NCBI GenBank assembly: GCA_030272155.1
Contig: CP126200.1
Coordinates: 1,860,001 to 1,924,000 of the forward strand
Source: Tetradesmus obliquus
Lineage: Eukaryota > Chlorophyta > Chlorophyceae > Sphaeropleales > Scenedesmaceae
DNA: 64,000 bases
Reading direction: 5' to 3'
Under the pieces are notes generated by a model that saw only the letters and a program-made list of their open reading frames with translations, was not told where the DNA came from and searched no databases. The stretch's first letter is position 1; each line of letters begins with the position of its first letter. The position numbers and the translations under genes were made by a program. Of the stretch, positions 24,493 through 38,300 are shown piece by piece.

Positions 24493-25783
24493 GTGCAGAC
24501 ATGTGCTTGGTGTTTGTTTGAAATGTGCAACACACTGGATTGCCATCTGGCGTCTTGCCAGCATTGGTTAATGTTCTGTCTGTCGGTGGGTTAGTAAGCT
24601 GTGCCAAAGTACGATGCAGGAGTGTGGGATTCTTGCTGCATTTCATTTCATTGTGAGAGTGTGACGTGCGCGTACTTCAAACATGTGTGAGGCAGTGCAA
24701 CACTGCGTAAGCGTACAGCATGCCGCCGATCAACAGCATGGGGTATCAAGGCTGCAGCTGGTGCTGCTGCTGGTGCAGCAGTGCTCTACACTGCTGCGCA
24801 GCAGCCGCTGCAGTTTTCAGCAGGAGGTGTTGAGAGTGCTGTGTTCTTTGACCGACATAGCCGAGCTGGGTGTGGCAGTGCCAAGGAATCCTGCGACGCC
24901 TTGCGGTACAATCACAACTGCTGCTGTTGGGGATGCATGGATCCTGGCATGGGTGGCATGGGTGTCTGGGAGGACACTGATTCAATCCGATTACGGTGCC
25001 ATTGCAACCTGCAAGTCGCTGCACAACATAATGCTTGCGTCATGCATGCAATCACTTATGTGGGTTCACATAATTACAGCTCTCGCAATGCGGATATGCG
25101 CACATGGTGGCGTGGCGGTTCATCATCATCATGTTATGTTGTGGCGGTTGATGGCATCGTGGCGGCTAATCGATAACTTTTGTAACAGGCGCTGCGGCAG
25201 CACAGCAGACCGGTCTGCAGGTACCTGGTGGGTTGCTGCTGAGTGCATATCTCGTTCCAAATGAATGGCGCCTAGCAGCCTATATGCCTTGTGCCCTTGA
25301 AGCACTGACCCGGTAACACTGACGCGTCGTACGACTTCCCAATTCCTGTGGATTGCCTGCGCACTGTGCTTGGTATTAGCAAGCATGCAGATATGCATGT
25401 AGATCAAGTTTTGTTACTGTATGTCCAGCATTTCCTTGGCTCGTGGCAAACTGTTGTAATGACATGCAGCGCTATGCTATTGCTGTGGACAAAGAGCTCA
25501 CAGCTGTGCCCAGCACTAGGCACACACGTGACTCCTGGGTTGGTGGCGAGTTGCCAACAGTGTGATGGTAAGCAGATTACAGCACAACCTTCAAAGCTTG
25601 ATCTGCATAAGTAACCAACCAGGCAAACGTCCGTTTGACGGTCGAAAAGCAATCCAAAAACCGACACCAACGCTGCTAGGATAGCTCGCAGCAGCAGCAG
25701 GCCCTGAACCATCGCTAGAGGCACACACACAGACCCGCTAGTGGGCACACACATATGCAAGCCCACCAGCTGTAGCTAGCTAG
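24493..25783. other. Intergenic between convergent NAMPT and PIBF1 genes
   Basis: T/G-rich on the plus strand to about 25.5 kb, then A/C-rich to the PIBF1 stop, consistent with two abutting 3' flanks. No gene seen. A TGTAA word at 25184 is a possible algal poly(A) signal for NAMPT. Confidence 0.55.
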
Positions 25784-28700
25784 CTAGCCCATCGCTGCTC
25801 CTGTCGGTTGGCCTCCCACAGCCCCAATGCCTGCCGCTGCTGCTGCTGCGCCAGCCGGCGAGCCCACCAGCGAGCCCACCATGCGCCGCATGGAGTCCAG
25901 CGTGCCTCGCTCCCGCAGGATGCTCTCGAGGTCGCGCCGCAGCGCTGCACGCTCCGCTGCAGCCTCCCTGGCTTGCTCATCGCGCCGGCGCAGCGCGTCC
26001 TGCAGCAGTAGCAGCAGCAGCAGCAGCAAGCCCATCAGGCAGCGGTTGTGGCGGTGGATTGTACAGAAGACACAGTGCACCAGGCAGGATCGCTCGGCAG
26101 ACAGGAGTCCTCCCCACCCACCTTACTAGCAAGAGCAGTTGCGCACCAAACGCTGGGGATTGGAGCTGCGATCAGTTGAGCAGATGCCAGTGGATGTGCC
26201 GCAACAGGGGCGACATGACTTGTCCGACACAGTGTGCAACCCTGTATGAGCCAGACAGCCAGACAGCCTACCTGCGCTGCTGCCAGCTGCTCCTGCGCCT
26301 GGCTTGCTGCTGCCTCTGCTGCAGCCAGCTGCGCCAGCAGGAAGCCATGCGGCTGCCCAGCCAGCTGCAGCTGCGAGTGCAGCTTCTCCAGAGCCGCCTG
26401 CGCCTTGGACAGCTTGCCTGCAGCACAATGCATTGATACAGCACATGTGTTGCATGCATGGCCATCACACATCACACTACTACTTTGAGCACTGCAATGC
26501 TACAGTGCTTGCAGCATTGCTTGTGGACTGGAGTAATGTACTGCCGTTTGGTGCGCCTCACGCCTCTAGCCCAGGCAGAGAAGTAATGTACTGCTGTTTG
26601 CTGCATCTGAAGCCTCAAGCGTGAGCAGGCTACCACAGGCGGGTGCTGAGGTCAGCAGCGCAGGCATGCTCACCCTGCATCTCTGCCCCCTCGCGTGCCA
26701 GCTGTTGCTTCTCACTCTCCAGCTTTGCACACCGTGCTGCCAGCTGGATGTTGTGCTGGATGCGCCGCTGCATGGCACCCGATAGCTGCTGCTGCTGTTG
26801 CTGCTGCATGGGGCTGCTGCCGCTGTGTTGCCCTGCTGCTGCTGCTTGGCTGGGAGGCATCAGCGCTGCAAGCTGCTCATGCAGCCCAGCGACAGCGCTA
26901 TCCCCTGTGGCGCATAACACAAGCGAGCAAGTAGTGTCAGCATTGCGGCATCATTGCCAACTGGACAATGCATCAAAGCCTCCTCTATTGAACCTTGTGC
27001 AAGCACCTAACCAATCACCAGCAAGCCATTTTGTTTGCTACCAAAACCCTAAAGAGAGCAGCATCCTTTCTTTATCCCTCCATGCCATGCCTTGTTATGT
27101 GATCGATTACATTGTTGCACTGCGTCAGCAACTGCACATCAACATATATCAGCATGCCCAGCCCAGCCCACCCACCTGCAGCGGCAGCGCCCAGCACTGC
27201 CTTGTCCAGAATCCCCTCAGCTGCTTGGTACTCCTGCAGCTTGCCCTGCGCTGCAGCCAGCTGCTGCTGCAGTTCGCTCACCAGCTCGTTTGCGTCCTGC
27301 TCCTGCTGGTTGAGCTCTGCGGTTAGCAGCTGCGCCTTCTCTGTCAGCATCTCCAGCTGCAGGTTGGCCTGGCTCAGGGAGGTGCCGCGCTCCTCACACA
27401 GCGCCTACCACGATATAAAGCGATTGCAGCACAGCAGCACAGCAGACACAGCGGCACAATCAGCAGCAATGGTGTGCATGCTTCCAGAGCACCAAACAGC
27501 AAAATGACAGCATGCTTTGCAGATGGTCAATCAGCAGCACGACAGGTGAAACATGCAGCAAGGCAAGCCGTTGCTATGGCGCACACAGCAAACATCCTGA
27601 CAGCTGCCAGCCCACCCTTTCAGCCACTGATGGGCACAATCTGTAGCATAACTGTCGCAACCAAGTTCACACTTCGCACCAGAGCACTTTCATCTATCAC
27701 AGTGCACCTGGCTCATGCATCACATCTGCTGCATGCATGGCGTTGCACACATGGCCTAACTTTAACCCACCTGCAGCCGCGTGAGCTCAAAGCCCTTCAG
27801 CTTGAGCTCTCCAAGCAGCTCGCTGTGCGACACGCCCGAGGCAGCAGCAGCGCTCCTGCTGGACAGCAGCAGCTCCTCATGCTGCGTGCGCAGCTGGCGC
27901 AGCTCCGTGCGCAGCCGCGAGGCCTCGTCCAGCGCGGCATCCCGCAGGTCCCTGCGGCATGGCAATGTGCAAGTCATGGCACAGCAGGCATTTCAATAAG
28001 TAGATATCAAGCAGGTGAGGGAGGGGCCTCGTCCAGCGCGGCATCCCGCAAGTCCCTGCGGCGTGGCAAGTTGCAAGTCATCGCATTGCAGGCAACCTGG
28101 ATGCTGCGGCACGGGCAGGTGGCGGGTAACGTGTGGGGCTGCAGGTGACGCATCAACATGGATATAACACCTGTTATGGCAGTACATGGGATGCAAAGCC
28201 AGGACTGCCGGTGCGGGACAGTGCATGCTGTTCGGTTCAACAAACTTACACATACCACTGCTGCAAGCACGTGATGGCTGACATCGTGCGGGTGCGCTGC
28301 ATGCCTGGCCCAGCTGACTGTCGCAAGCCAACCTCACACTAGGCCTCCTGCTGCTCGCTCAGCAGCGCACCCACCTGAGCAGCCGCGCCTCGCGCTCGCT
28401 GGTCTCTGCCGCCTCTTTGCGGATGCGCTCGAGATCTGACGCTGCTGTCGCTTGCAGCCGGGACACCTCGCGCTCCATGCGCGACTCGCCCTGCAATGTG
28501 TGCACAGCGCATCAATATGCTTAGTGGTTTGCCGCTCGCACAGGCGCTAGAACATGCATCGAGGCGGCTGCCATGCTGCTGCCAGTGATGCAGGAGCTGG
28601 GCACCGTAGACACCTATTTTTCAAAGCTACGAGCGGCAGGCGCTGCGTGTAGGGTGTTGCGCCGACTTGCTCCAATGCACAGCCACATCGCCAGGCACAG

Positions 28701-31700
28701 AACAGAACAGAGAGGCATCTGGCCAGAGGGCAGCTGGTTAAAACATTGGACACATAGCTGCGTGGAGCAGCCGCGTCCTTTGCCAGCGCACCTGGTTGCG
28801 CGTTGCCTCTGCTGCCGCCGCCAGCTTCTGGTACAGCTCCTGCCGTTCTGCTTTCAGCTGGCCCACTTTTGACTCCTGGCTGGCCAGCCTGCTGCTCAGC
28901 TCAGCAACGCGCTCCTCACACACCTAGCAGCAGCAGCAGCAACACACAAAATTGCTGTAAACAGAGCTGTTATGCGCCTGCTGGAGCCGCTAATTTGCTG
29001 CTCTGCAATCTCGCAACAGAATAGCCGTGCATACATTGTGCTGGGAGGTGGAACATAGCACTGCCAGTGTGACCCACCTGCACCTCCTTGCTGAGGTAGG
29101 CCTTGTCAGCCAGCAGCAACGACAGCGTTGCGTCCTTGTCACCTACGGCAGCGTCAGCTGCTGCCAGCTGCACGCGCAGCCGCTCAGCGGCAGCCTCCGC
29201 TGCTGACAGCCGCGACACCTCAGCATCCTGGCAGCAGATGACAGGGAAGGCGGCAGGTTCATACCACACAACACAAGTAGGCGCATGAACGTGGGTTGCT
29301 GTTTGAGCGCAGCTGCTCAGCTGCAGCAACGCCAGCAGCAACAACATTGCGGCATCTTGAGGCTCACTTGGCTCTGCGGCAGGGAAGATCTTTGCAGACT
29401 CAAAGCATCTGAAAAGCGTGACGTTGTTGTGTGCAGTTGTGTGTATGCACTTACGCAACTTACGCGTCTTCATCAAGGCAAACAACCAACGTACCCGGCT
29501 TTACACAGCTGTGCGAGCATAACAGCTGCCACATCTCCCACGTGCACTGCTTGCTACCTGTAACCTCTACCCCCTGGTCTCAACGTGCACTGCTTGCTGC
29601 TGCAACTTCCCAGCCGCCCCTGAACACCGCAAACGCTCAGCACTCACCAGCCGCTCCGCCTTGGCTTGCAGCTCATCATACATGCCTGCCTTGGCCTTGC
29701 ACACCTCCAGCGCCACAGCAGCATCCTCAAGCTCAGCCGCCAGCCGCGCGCAGCGAGATTCCAGGGCAGCTACTGTGGACTCCACAGCAGCCTCTTTTTC
29801 AGCCTGCAGCAATGGCATAGCAGCACAGCAGCACCGATGGGAGAGTATGTACAGAGTGGAAAACATGTAACAAGCGTGCGTCGCATTAAGGCCAGCAGAG
29901 GACACGTGCTGCAAGTGCTCACTGCCACAAGCAGCTTGGCAATTATACGGAGGTAGCAAAACATAATGGCTAATGCTGGGGCATAGTGGATGTTATGTTG
30001 GGGGGCTGGGCAGTGCGGGTGCATAAAAAGTGGTCGCGTGTCATATGCTGAGCAAGCAGCACAGCACCATCTAAACAACTCGGCCGCTCACCACTGCTGC
30101 AGCCAGGCGTGCTTTCTCCCTCTGCAGGCGGCTGACATCATCCTCTGCGCGTGCTGCTGTTTCACGCGCAGCTGCAGCTGCAAGCCGTAGCCGTTCATTG
30201 TCTCCTGCCAACTCCTGAAGCTGCTCATGCACGCAGATGCGCACTGCGTCTGCAAGCAGCTGCTGGTCGGCAGGCACCTGCAGGCGGGAACAGAAGCACC
30301 AGCGCAAAAGACGTATCCTGAGCGAAGGACGATTTTGTCGTTGAACCTGCTCTCACTAGGAATTTGTTTGTGTGCTGCTGACAACGCCTGGCCAAAACAT
30401 GGCTTCAGCGATGACGTTGCTGCTGCAACGCTGCTGTGTACTGCTGGCTTGCTCACCCTTTTAAGCTGCTGGTAGCGCTCATCTGATATAGAGATGTTGC
30501 GCAGCGCCGAGCGCGCCTCCTGTAGCTGCAGCCGCACTGACGGCGCACTCTCTTCCACCTGCAACATGCGCGTTACAGACAGCGCAACTGTTGTTGGAGC
30601 AGTTGCACAGCCACTAACTACATCGTAGCTGTTGAGCTGGAGCCACAGTGTGGTGCCGCTGACTGCTGGGCCCACATACCTATTGGTGGCACTTGACAGT
30701 GCACATTGCATTAACTGCAGGTGCTGAATCAGCGTGTGCATGTGCTCAGCCTGCCGTGTCACCCTGCCGCACCTGTGCCTGCCGAGCATGCAGCTCCATC
30801 AGCTCATCATCGATGTACTGCTGCAGGCGGGCCAGCTCAGCATCTCGCAGCGACAGCTCGCGGGCATGGCGCGTCTCTGCTGCTTTACGCTCAAGCAGCA
30901 GCTCAAGTACCTGCAGTAGCAGGGCAGAGCAGTCAAGCTAACACAGGGTGCGATGGAGCAGCCAGAAAACAGCGGCAACAGAGAGATTGCTGCCGGTTCA
31001 ATTTGTGAACTGTCATTTCCAGCCACACTGGGATGGAAGCAACAGCCACTGCTGCTGGTGGAATTAAGGTTGTCGCTGTGGGGGGTCAGTGCTGCAGCGA
31101 GCAGCCAGCAGGCTGGTGATGCCCCGCTTGTTGCACACCTTTCCCTGCAGGATCTGCTGCTGCTGGTGGGGTGTGCCTGCTGATGCATCCCAACCCACCT
31201 TGCCTTCCAGCTCTGCCACATGCCTCTTGGCCCCGCTGCTGCCGACTAGCTTGCTGGACTGACCATGTTGAGTTCCTGCAAGCAAGCGCACAGCGCAGTC
31301 AAAAGCACTTTGCATGCAGCTGGGCCTCTGACTTGTACGCATGCGTACATTGTGCGTCCAAGGATGTACACGGTGCAGCAAGTTGGAACCACAGCGCGTA
31401 CTTGCATGCTGTATACTAGCTTGCATGTCCCTGTGCTGTGCATCAGTGGAATCCCAGTCCTTGTGCTGTCAGAAGCTGTGCTGTAGTGCTACTGTTGTAC
31501 TCACCTGGCGTGGTATCACTGCCACTGCCAGTAGTTTCTGTCTTGGTAACATCTGACAGGCCCAAAGAAACAGACGATGCTTCGCCTTCTAGCTGGGCAG
31601 GGTTGCTGCTGTCCTGGACCACTTGCTCTGCTGCTGCATTCTGCAAACAGGCTATCATGGTTCAGCAGCTGGGTACACCATATATAATGCTTATACCACA

Positions 31701-31762
31701 ACCAATCTCACCTCTAGGTCTCGTATGAGCTGCTCTAGCTTGTTCTTGACCCGTTCAGACAT
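25784..31762 (-). CDS. PIBF1/CEP90-like centriolar coiled-coil protein
   Basis: About fifteen minus-strand exons give roughly 750 aa, close to the 757 aa of vertebrate PIBF1. The start is MSERVKNKLEQLI (31760-31762); the stop is at 25784-25786. Approximate exons: 31712-31762, 31503-31640, 31199-31275, 30773-30912, 30457-30560, 30094-30279, 29650-29803, 29082-29229, 28794-28923, 28376-28492, 27774-27957, 27180-27406, 26674-26906, 26270-26415, 25784-26002. The product is almost entirely heptad-like coiled coil. Collinear matches to PIBF1 include LRNISISDERYQQLKRVPAD, DKAYLSKEVQVCEERVAEL, RRIQHNIQLAARCAKLESEK and the C-terminal LDSMRRMVGSLV. CEP90 sits at centriolar satellites and distal appendages and is needed for basal-body docking and ciliogenesis. 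Exon borders are approximate; the family call rests on remembered similarity and would be tested by a profile search. Confidence 0.78.
28024..28091 (-). repeat. Upstream partial copy of a PIBF1 exon with its acceptor
   Basis: In transcript order this lies just before the exon at 27774-27957. It repeats about 65 bp spanning the intron end, acceptor and first codons (RDLRDAALDEA), about 98 bp from the original (27926-27990). Confidence 0.88.
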
Positions 31763-33356
31763 GTGTGCTGCTGCTGCCCATCAAAGCTGTGTGCTGCTGC
31801 AGTAGCGACAGCGTGCACACGTCATACAGTAAAGATGCACATGCTGCAGAATCTTCCAAGATTTCGTCACACAAGGCGGTGCGAGCCAACAATTGTTGTT
31901 CACACTGCTGGCAGTGGCCTCAGTGGATGGCGAGCAGCTGCGGTGGCGAAGTTCTTACTTTTGCGTAAACCAAACTACAACATGTTTTGTAGTTGATCTT
32001 AATCTTCGGCTGTGCCGTTCGCGATGGTCACACTCTCTTGCCTTTGAATATCACACTGTAACTGACACCAGTAGCAAGTCTTCATTTTCTCTCTTCTGCT
32101 TGTTGCAACAATTGCAGGCTTGTGTACTTGTATGTATGCTATGCACAGTGTACCCAGGCAAGAGCCTTGAGTACTCATGAGTACAAAGTACAGCTGCTGT
32201 TGACTTCTCACCACCAATGAGTACAAAGTACAGCCTATTATATGCAGGAGTTGCTTGCGTAGAGGTTTGGGTTATACCCTGAGTTTGTATGCTGTTGTTG
32301 CCCAATGGCAGGCATTTCTGCCGAGCCAAACTCCTGGAGTACACACAGCTACACTCCTGCCTCCACACCCGCGACATGTACTTCATCGTAGTCACCGGTG
32401 TGGTACCACCCCCTTCTATAATCAATGGCATTGATGGGTGGTCACCCCTAGACGGTCAATCCAGCGCAAAGCAAGTCTTAGAGGCAATCACGTAGTACCC
32501 TGTGGTGATTTCGCGTGATATGTACTTCTTCTGGCGAGCCTGCGACTGATGGACTTGTGCACAAAGTCCATACAAGGCCCTTCTGTGCCGCACACACTTG
32601 AGTTGGGTCGCAGCTGAGACATGCTAGCGGGCAGCTGCTGCTGGTGGCCATGTTTTTGCAAGCGCGCCAGCTCAACAGCTCAACAGCTGCAGACTCCAGC
32701 GCACTGCGACTACCTTGCACCTGCACCCTGGGGCCCCTGCCAGGGGTCGGACCGTCAGAGCTCATGTACAATAAAGTGCAAAAATTGGTTCTGTTGGCTG
32801 TTCTACACCAAAATTAATTCTGACTGTTGCGTGGGCGGGACAGGCTTGAAATAGTAATTTTTAAGCAGCTGTGCACTGCAGTGCAGTGCTTGTGGTTGGA
32901 TGTGCAGATGAGTCATCATCACCTGAGCCGGCGGGGCGCCCCTGCTGAGCAGGGAGTCCACAAAAATCCTGGGTCCACCTTGGCACTACGATCAGCAAAG
33001 GCACCAGCACCGGACATGTATACACATAATATCCAGCAGTTTAATGCTCTTCTCACGCAGATATGTGCTCCTGTCAAGTGACAGGCCGGGCCCTGTTACT
33101 GTTGCTGGCACAGACACGACCTTCCTTCAATTTGCTACCAGCTTGCTGCCATCCGGTGTCTCAGATATGATTGTAGTGTTTGTCTTGCAGTAATTAAAGC
33201 TTTTTAGACTGAGAACAGCGCGTACGTGTGCTATTGACTTGCCGCAGCGCTTGCCGGTTTTCCCTGCTCAAGGCAACGCATATGCTTTATAAGATCAACA
33301 TATAGCAATTGCCTGCCTCAACCACCTCTCTGAGAGGCAATCCTGGAAGTCGATTT
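31763..33356. other. Divergent intergenic region between PIBF1 and the first CCCH gene
   Basis: Both promoters should lie here. The word ATGAGTACAAAGTACAGC is repeated (about 32176 and 32218). Two coding-looking patches are unexplained: 32400-32495 (SIINGIDGWSPLDGQSSAKQ, then a stop) and 33094-33192 (PVTVAGTDTTFLQFATSLLP, ending in TAA). Neither can be joined into a gene. Confidence 0.45.
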
Positions 33357-35324
33357 ATGTGCAACAGCAGCGGGGCCATGACTGGAGGCAGTCCAACAGC
33401 GTCGCAGGGCGCAGACACGGTTTCATTTGATGACGAGTTTATGCAGTACTGTTATAAGGTGAGGCGAGTCCAGAACTGCTTGTCTTGCTGCAGAGATCGC
33501 TGGATTGCGTACCTTGAGAGAAGCTTGCCGTATCCCTACGAGAAATCTGGCTATGCAGCTTGCAGCCTATGGGCATTACACCAATCTCCGTTGATTTTAT
33601 CATGAAAATAATGTTTTTGAGGGGCAATTTATCGTGCACGGTGCCCTGAACGCCAACAAAGCTGTCTAGGCTGATGAGTCACTCACCACAGGCAGAGTTG
33701 TTTGGCACATCTAGGGCCAGCACTCATACAATTGGCGACTAAAACCTCAGCTACCATCTACCTTCGATTATTCCTGGGGGCTGTGTGCTGATGTGGCCTA
33801 GCGGGCGCCTGTAAATGCAGCTCTCGCCCTGGTGTCCTGTGCCACCTGCTGCGACTGATGCTTCCCTCCTGCCTGCTTGGCGCGTATCCCTGCAAATCTT
33901 TGCAGGTGGAGCCCTGCATGCTGGCCCACCCGCACGGCTGGAAGATGTGCCCCTTTGTGCACCCAGGAGAGCCAGTCAAGCGCCGCCACCCCTCCACACA
34001 CAGGGGAGACATGTGCCCCGCCCTCAAGAAGGGGCTGCCATGTGAGGCAGGAGACGACGCCTGCCCATACGCACACAGCTCGTTTGAACTGTGGCTGCAC
34101 CCAAAGAGGTACGCTGCATTCCTTTGCTGGCGCTATGGCTGATGCCAATGCACCAGCCGCCGCAGAGCTCATGAAGGCCGACTCTGCTGCATAGGCACTA
34201 AATGATTTGCAGTGTGCGCACACGTGTGATGATGGTTGTGCCACAGCTCCCAGTTTCTTACCAGCATCTGCATCAACAGTCAGCATTGTATTGGTCAGCT
34301 TCCGCTGACCCTGTGCCTTGCTGCTAATCCATCCTGCAGGTTCAAGACCAAGATGTGCCGCAGTGGTGCAGCCTGCTCTCGTGGCATCTGCTTCTTTGCA
34401 CATTCGGAGGAGGAAGTGAAGCAGCGTCAGGCTATGCCAAAGCCCACAGTCATCCCTGGCCCAGCAGCAACAGCAGCACTGGCAGCAGCTGCTGCAGCTG
34501 CCGCCAGCCCCCAGCCTGCGCCAGCAGCTGTGCCAGCAGCAGCAGCAATGACAGCACCATGGCCGGGCATGCCAGCAGCCATGCCAGTTGCTGTGCCACA
34601 GCTTGCAGTGCCCTCAGCTGCTTCTGGGCTGCAGCTTCAGGCAGCTGGCCACATTGCAGCAGGCAGCATCAGCAGCGGCGGCTGCAGCCCGTGTGCTCAC
34701 GCGGCAGCCCCTGTGCATGCAGTGCCATCTGCTGGGCAGGCCGCTGAGCAGCTGCTGATGCTGCAGCAGCACCACAGGCAGCTGGAGCAGCTGCGCCTGC
34801 TGCAGGAGATCGACAGCAAGCTCCAGATGCTGCAGCTGCTGCAGGGTGCACCTGGAGTGGCCAACAGCGGCATGGCTGCAGTGCAGCTGGGATCCTCCCC
34901 AATGATGCTCAACGCTCTTCCAGGCGTCATGGGCTGCGGCGGCGCTGCACCCGTTGACGTTGCAGATCCCTTGGCTGCAATGCGCAGCTCGGCAGCAGCA
35001 ACCACAGCTGCCCTGCTGAGCAGCCCTACTGGCTCTATGATGCTGTCAGCACCTTGGAAACAGCAGCAGCAGGTGGCAGTGCTGGGCGGTAGCCGGTGCA
35101 GCAGCGGCTGCTCATACACCAGCAGCAGGAGTGCAAGCCCCGGCGTGTTCATCGCTGCTGCCAGCAGCAATGTGGGCAGCAGCAGCCACCTCTGCCCGCC
35201 GAGCCTGCCGCGCGCAGCAATGGGCGCTGGTGTTGCGAGCGGCTCCATGGATCTGCTGTCTTGCGCTGTGACGACCTGTATGCCATCTTCTTGGGGTGTC
35301 GCTAAAGGCGCCATGCTGATGTGA
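33357..35324 (+). CDS. RR-type tandem CCCH zinc-finger protein, copy 1
   Basis: Three exons (33357-33458, 33906-34108, 34340-35324) give 429 aa. The order is that of the plant arginine-rich tandem zinc-finger (RR-TZF) family: an acidic lead-in SFDDEFMQYCYK, an RR-like Cys/His block (CMLAHPHGWKMCPFVH), then two CCCH fingers, CPALKKGLPC...CPYAH and CRSGAACSRGICFFAH. Plant members bind AU-rich or other mRNA elements, shuttle between nucleus and processing bodies, and promote deadenylation. Two-thirds of the protein after the fingers is Ala/Gln/Ser/Met-rich low complexity without a known domain. The second finger has C-X8-C-X6-C spacing, one residue longer than copy 2. ATG at 33357 was chosen as the first in frame after upstream stops and non-ATG codons. 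A paralogue follows on the same strand. Confidence 0.93.
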
Positions 35325-38300
35325 GCTGTTTTGACCATGCAGCTTCTGCAGTGACTGTGTTTTGCAGAGTCTGGGAGGCGTGAGGGCAATCAGGCGTGGC
35401 AGAGCAGCATCATTGTGCCGCAACATACCTTGGTGCCGAGCGACGCACATGTGCAGCACGTGTGCGAAAGAGTGGTGAGCAATGCACGCGCATTCGAGTT
35501 CGTGTCTTCTCTGCAGAACCTCTGCTATTACGACATCTGTCCGCACGCTGAAGATGCTGCTGTGAGAACATCTGCACTTCAGTTTGCAGCCCGCATTTGT
35601 GTTGGTGGCATGCAACTTTGCCATAGCGTGGGGGTGCGTGCTGCTGTGTTCCCGCAGTCCTGCATCTTTGGGAATTGCCAGCGCTTGTGGGCGGTGAAGT
35701 CTCCGAGGGTTGCCACCGCTGTGGTTGGTGTTCTGGGTGTGTCAGTGTCTATAGGGTGGGTTGGCTGGTTGTCCAGGCCAGCAGATACATTTGTCTCTGT
35801 GTCGATAGCATGCCTTGGCTGGTTGTTCAGGCCAGAAGATACTCATGGGGTGCTAGTTAATCAACAGACATTGCCCGGCAGTCGAGCGGCCAGCTGGCGC
35901 CCGCATTGTCTGATTGCCTTTGGGGTCGTGCACGCACCGCAGTTGCGTTGCTTTGGAGAACTCTTGGACTTGTGTGTGGTGAGTCATTCCAGGGTTGCCG
36001 TCGGTGCTTTGGGGTGTTTCAGTGTCCATAATATGCCTTGGCTGGTTGTCCAGGCCAGCGGAGTCTGCTGTGGTTTAGTTAATAGGCCTTGCCTGTCTGT
36101 GGACTGCCGTGCTGGCGCCTGCATTGGTCTTATTGCCTTGGGGGAAGGTGCACTAGTGCCTTTCAGGTTTCTACTGTAGTGGGCATCTGTTACATATCAC
36201 GAAGTTGATGGCGTTGCACGCCGCTTGCTGTCGTCATCTCATGGCAGATTTTGCACCATGCATGTTCTAGCATGCATGCCTTGATCGCTTCTGACTTGGC
36301 TGGCACCGCAAACGGCTGTGAACATTCACTCTGTGTTGTGGTGGCTCCCTTCCGAGATGTGTGCGTGTTTGAAGGTAGTACGATGGGAAGCTTGCAGCAG
36401 CTTTTCTTGGAGCTAGCTGGGTGCATCGAGCAAAAACAGCCGCACTGGCGGCTGCAGGGTGTGATATGCAGTGGGCAGTTGCCCATGGCAGTTGCTGCCA
36501 CCCATACTACAGCATTCAGGGAACTGTGGATGTATCTGCGCCCGAGTGTGGATTGCTTCGGGTCAAGGTGTAGTTGAAGTAGAACCACAGCATAGGAACA
36601 ACACTGCTTGTGTGTGCTCCTTGATCAGCCTTTTGTCAGTGGTTGGCGGAAGCCCGGAGCATTCCTAAAGTGTGCCAACTTGCACTATCGACGTGCATGT
36701 CGGCATGCGGCACAACAGCTATGGAGCCTGCTGCACTTCGAATCTTTGGAGAGAGTTGGTCTTACGGGTGCACATCGGGCGAGCTTGCCAGTTGAGGGCA
36801 TTTTGCAGCTTGATAGTTGCGACTATACTTTCTGGTGTGTTGTCTCTGTATCTTGCAGAGGAACACCTATGTGTGTTCAGTCAAAGCACACTGCATCCTC
36901 TTTCCTGAGGTGACCTGATAGATGCTCAGATTGGTGTGAGGTACGCGTTATCCGAACTGCTGCAGTATGCCCAGTTGCCGCTGCTTGCTTTGAGAGCTCT
37001 GTATGTTTTACACTTGGCCAGCAAGACTTGACTTATCCAGCACAGCATGTGCGTGGTGGAGCTTTTGGTGTGGCGGTGTGTTGGGCTGATAGCCAGCATG
37101 CCGTGCACATGCGAGCATTGTACACACATCGTGGCGCCTCCTGCTGTTGAAGGCTGCACACAAAGGATTGAAGGCACGCATTCTGCTGCAACGCGCCTGC
37201 TATTGAATGGGTTCTTGCATCGTCCTTGCAGCATTGTCCTTGCAACTTTGAGGATGCTGTCCTACTATTGCATCTCCGCACATACGTTGTCTGGCGGTCT
37301 TGGCTGACAGGCCAACACGCGCCAGCTGTTACATCGTTTTGAGGGTGTGGCTACCAGTGGTTGCTGCCTGTTGCTTTGTGCGCCGCTGATTTGTATAGCC
37401 ATGCGCAAGGATGACGGTTTTGGTGATGCTGGTATTGTCTCGCATTGTCAGTTGCGTCAAGGAGAGACACAGAGTGCTGCTTGTCGAGAGCAGCGGGTGT
37501 GGCGGCATGTTGAGTGAGGGTTTGCTTGCCATCAACGTGTTGCTTGTTTACTGTGATTGGTTGCACCGAGCAGGATTGGTGTCAATTGTGGAAGTGACGA
37601 GTCAGGTCAGGTTGGTGCATTCTGTGCACAGTGCCTTCACAGCGCAGGAGTGGCTGCAGGCAGAGAGACTGTTGGAAGATATCTGGCACAGACGCGTCGT
37701 GAAGATATTTTTGTTCCAGAGGGCATAGGCTTGATGTTGGCACTGTTCATGGTGCATCATGTGCACATGGTCTGGTATGTGCTTGTCAGACCACACTGTT
37801 TTCGACCTGTTGTGTACACTGTGTCCAGCAAGATCCTGTGTTTTGTCAGCCTGAGCTGTTAGCTGTAGTCTGCTGTGTGGGGGAGTGGTGTGCTTGTTTG
37901 TTGATCTGTAACTAATCTTGTCACCAACTCCCATGTGCCTTTTCTTCCTCAAACACAGGGAAGATGCTGTGCAATTCGTTATACTGTGATGTTCATTGGC
38001 GCAACAGGCTTGCAAGTGTGGACCGTTGAAGAACATGCCATGATGGCCGCCACTCCTTTCCACAATTATACAAAGCCAGTGGAGGCATCTTTCTGTCTGC
38101 AGACTCGACAAGCAATACTTGTTTGCCTAAGCTTGATGCAGGCGCCGAGCCAGGCCGCGTGATTTACCCTCGCCTGGTGCACAGCAAGTCCTGCGGGGCA
38201 GCAGTGACATGCCGGTGAATCACGAGCCGGGGTATCAGGTGCGGGCGGTTAAATGCATTTAGGGTGTTTTATATTGTTTCAACGGCCTGGCGGTGATCAT

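Noticed and set aside
35415..36179. 254-residue open frame downstream of CCCH copy 1
   Set aside because: It crosses a 285-bp tandem duplication, has TG-driven composition (Val/Cys/Trp-rich), no domain, and lies where a 3' UTR is expected.
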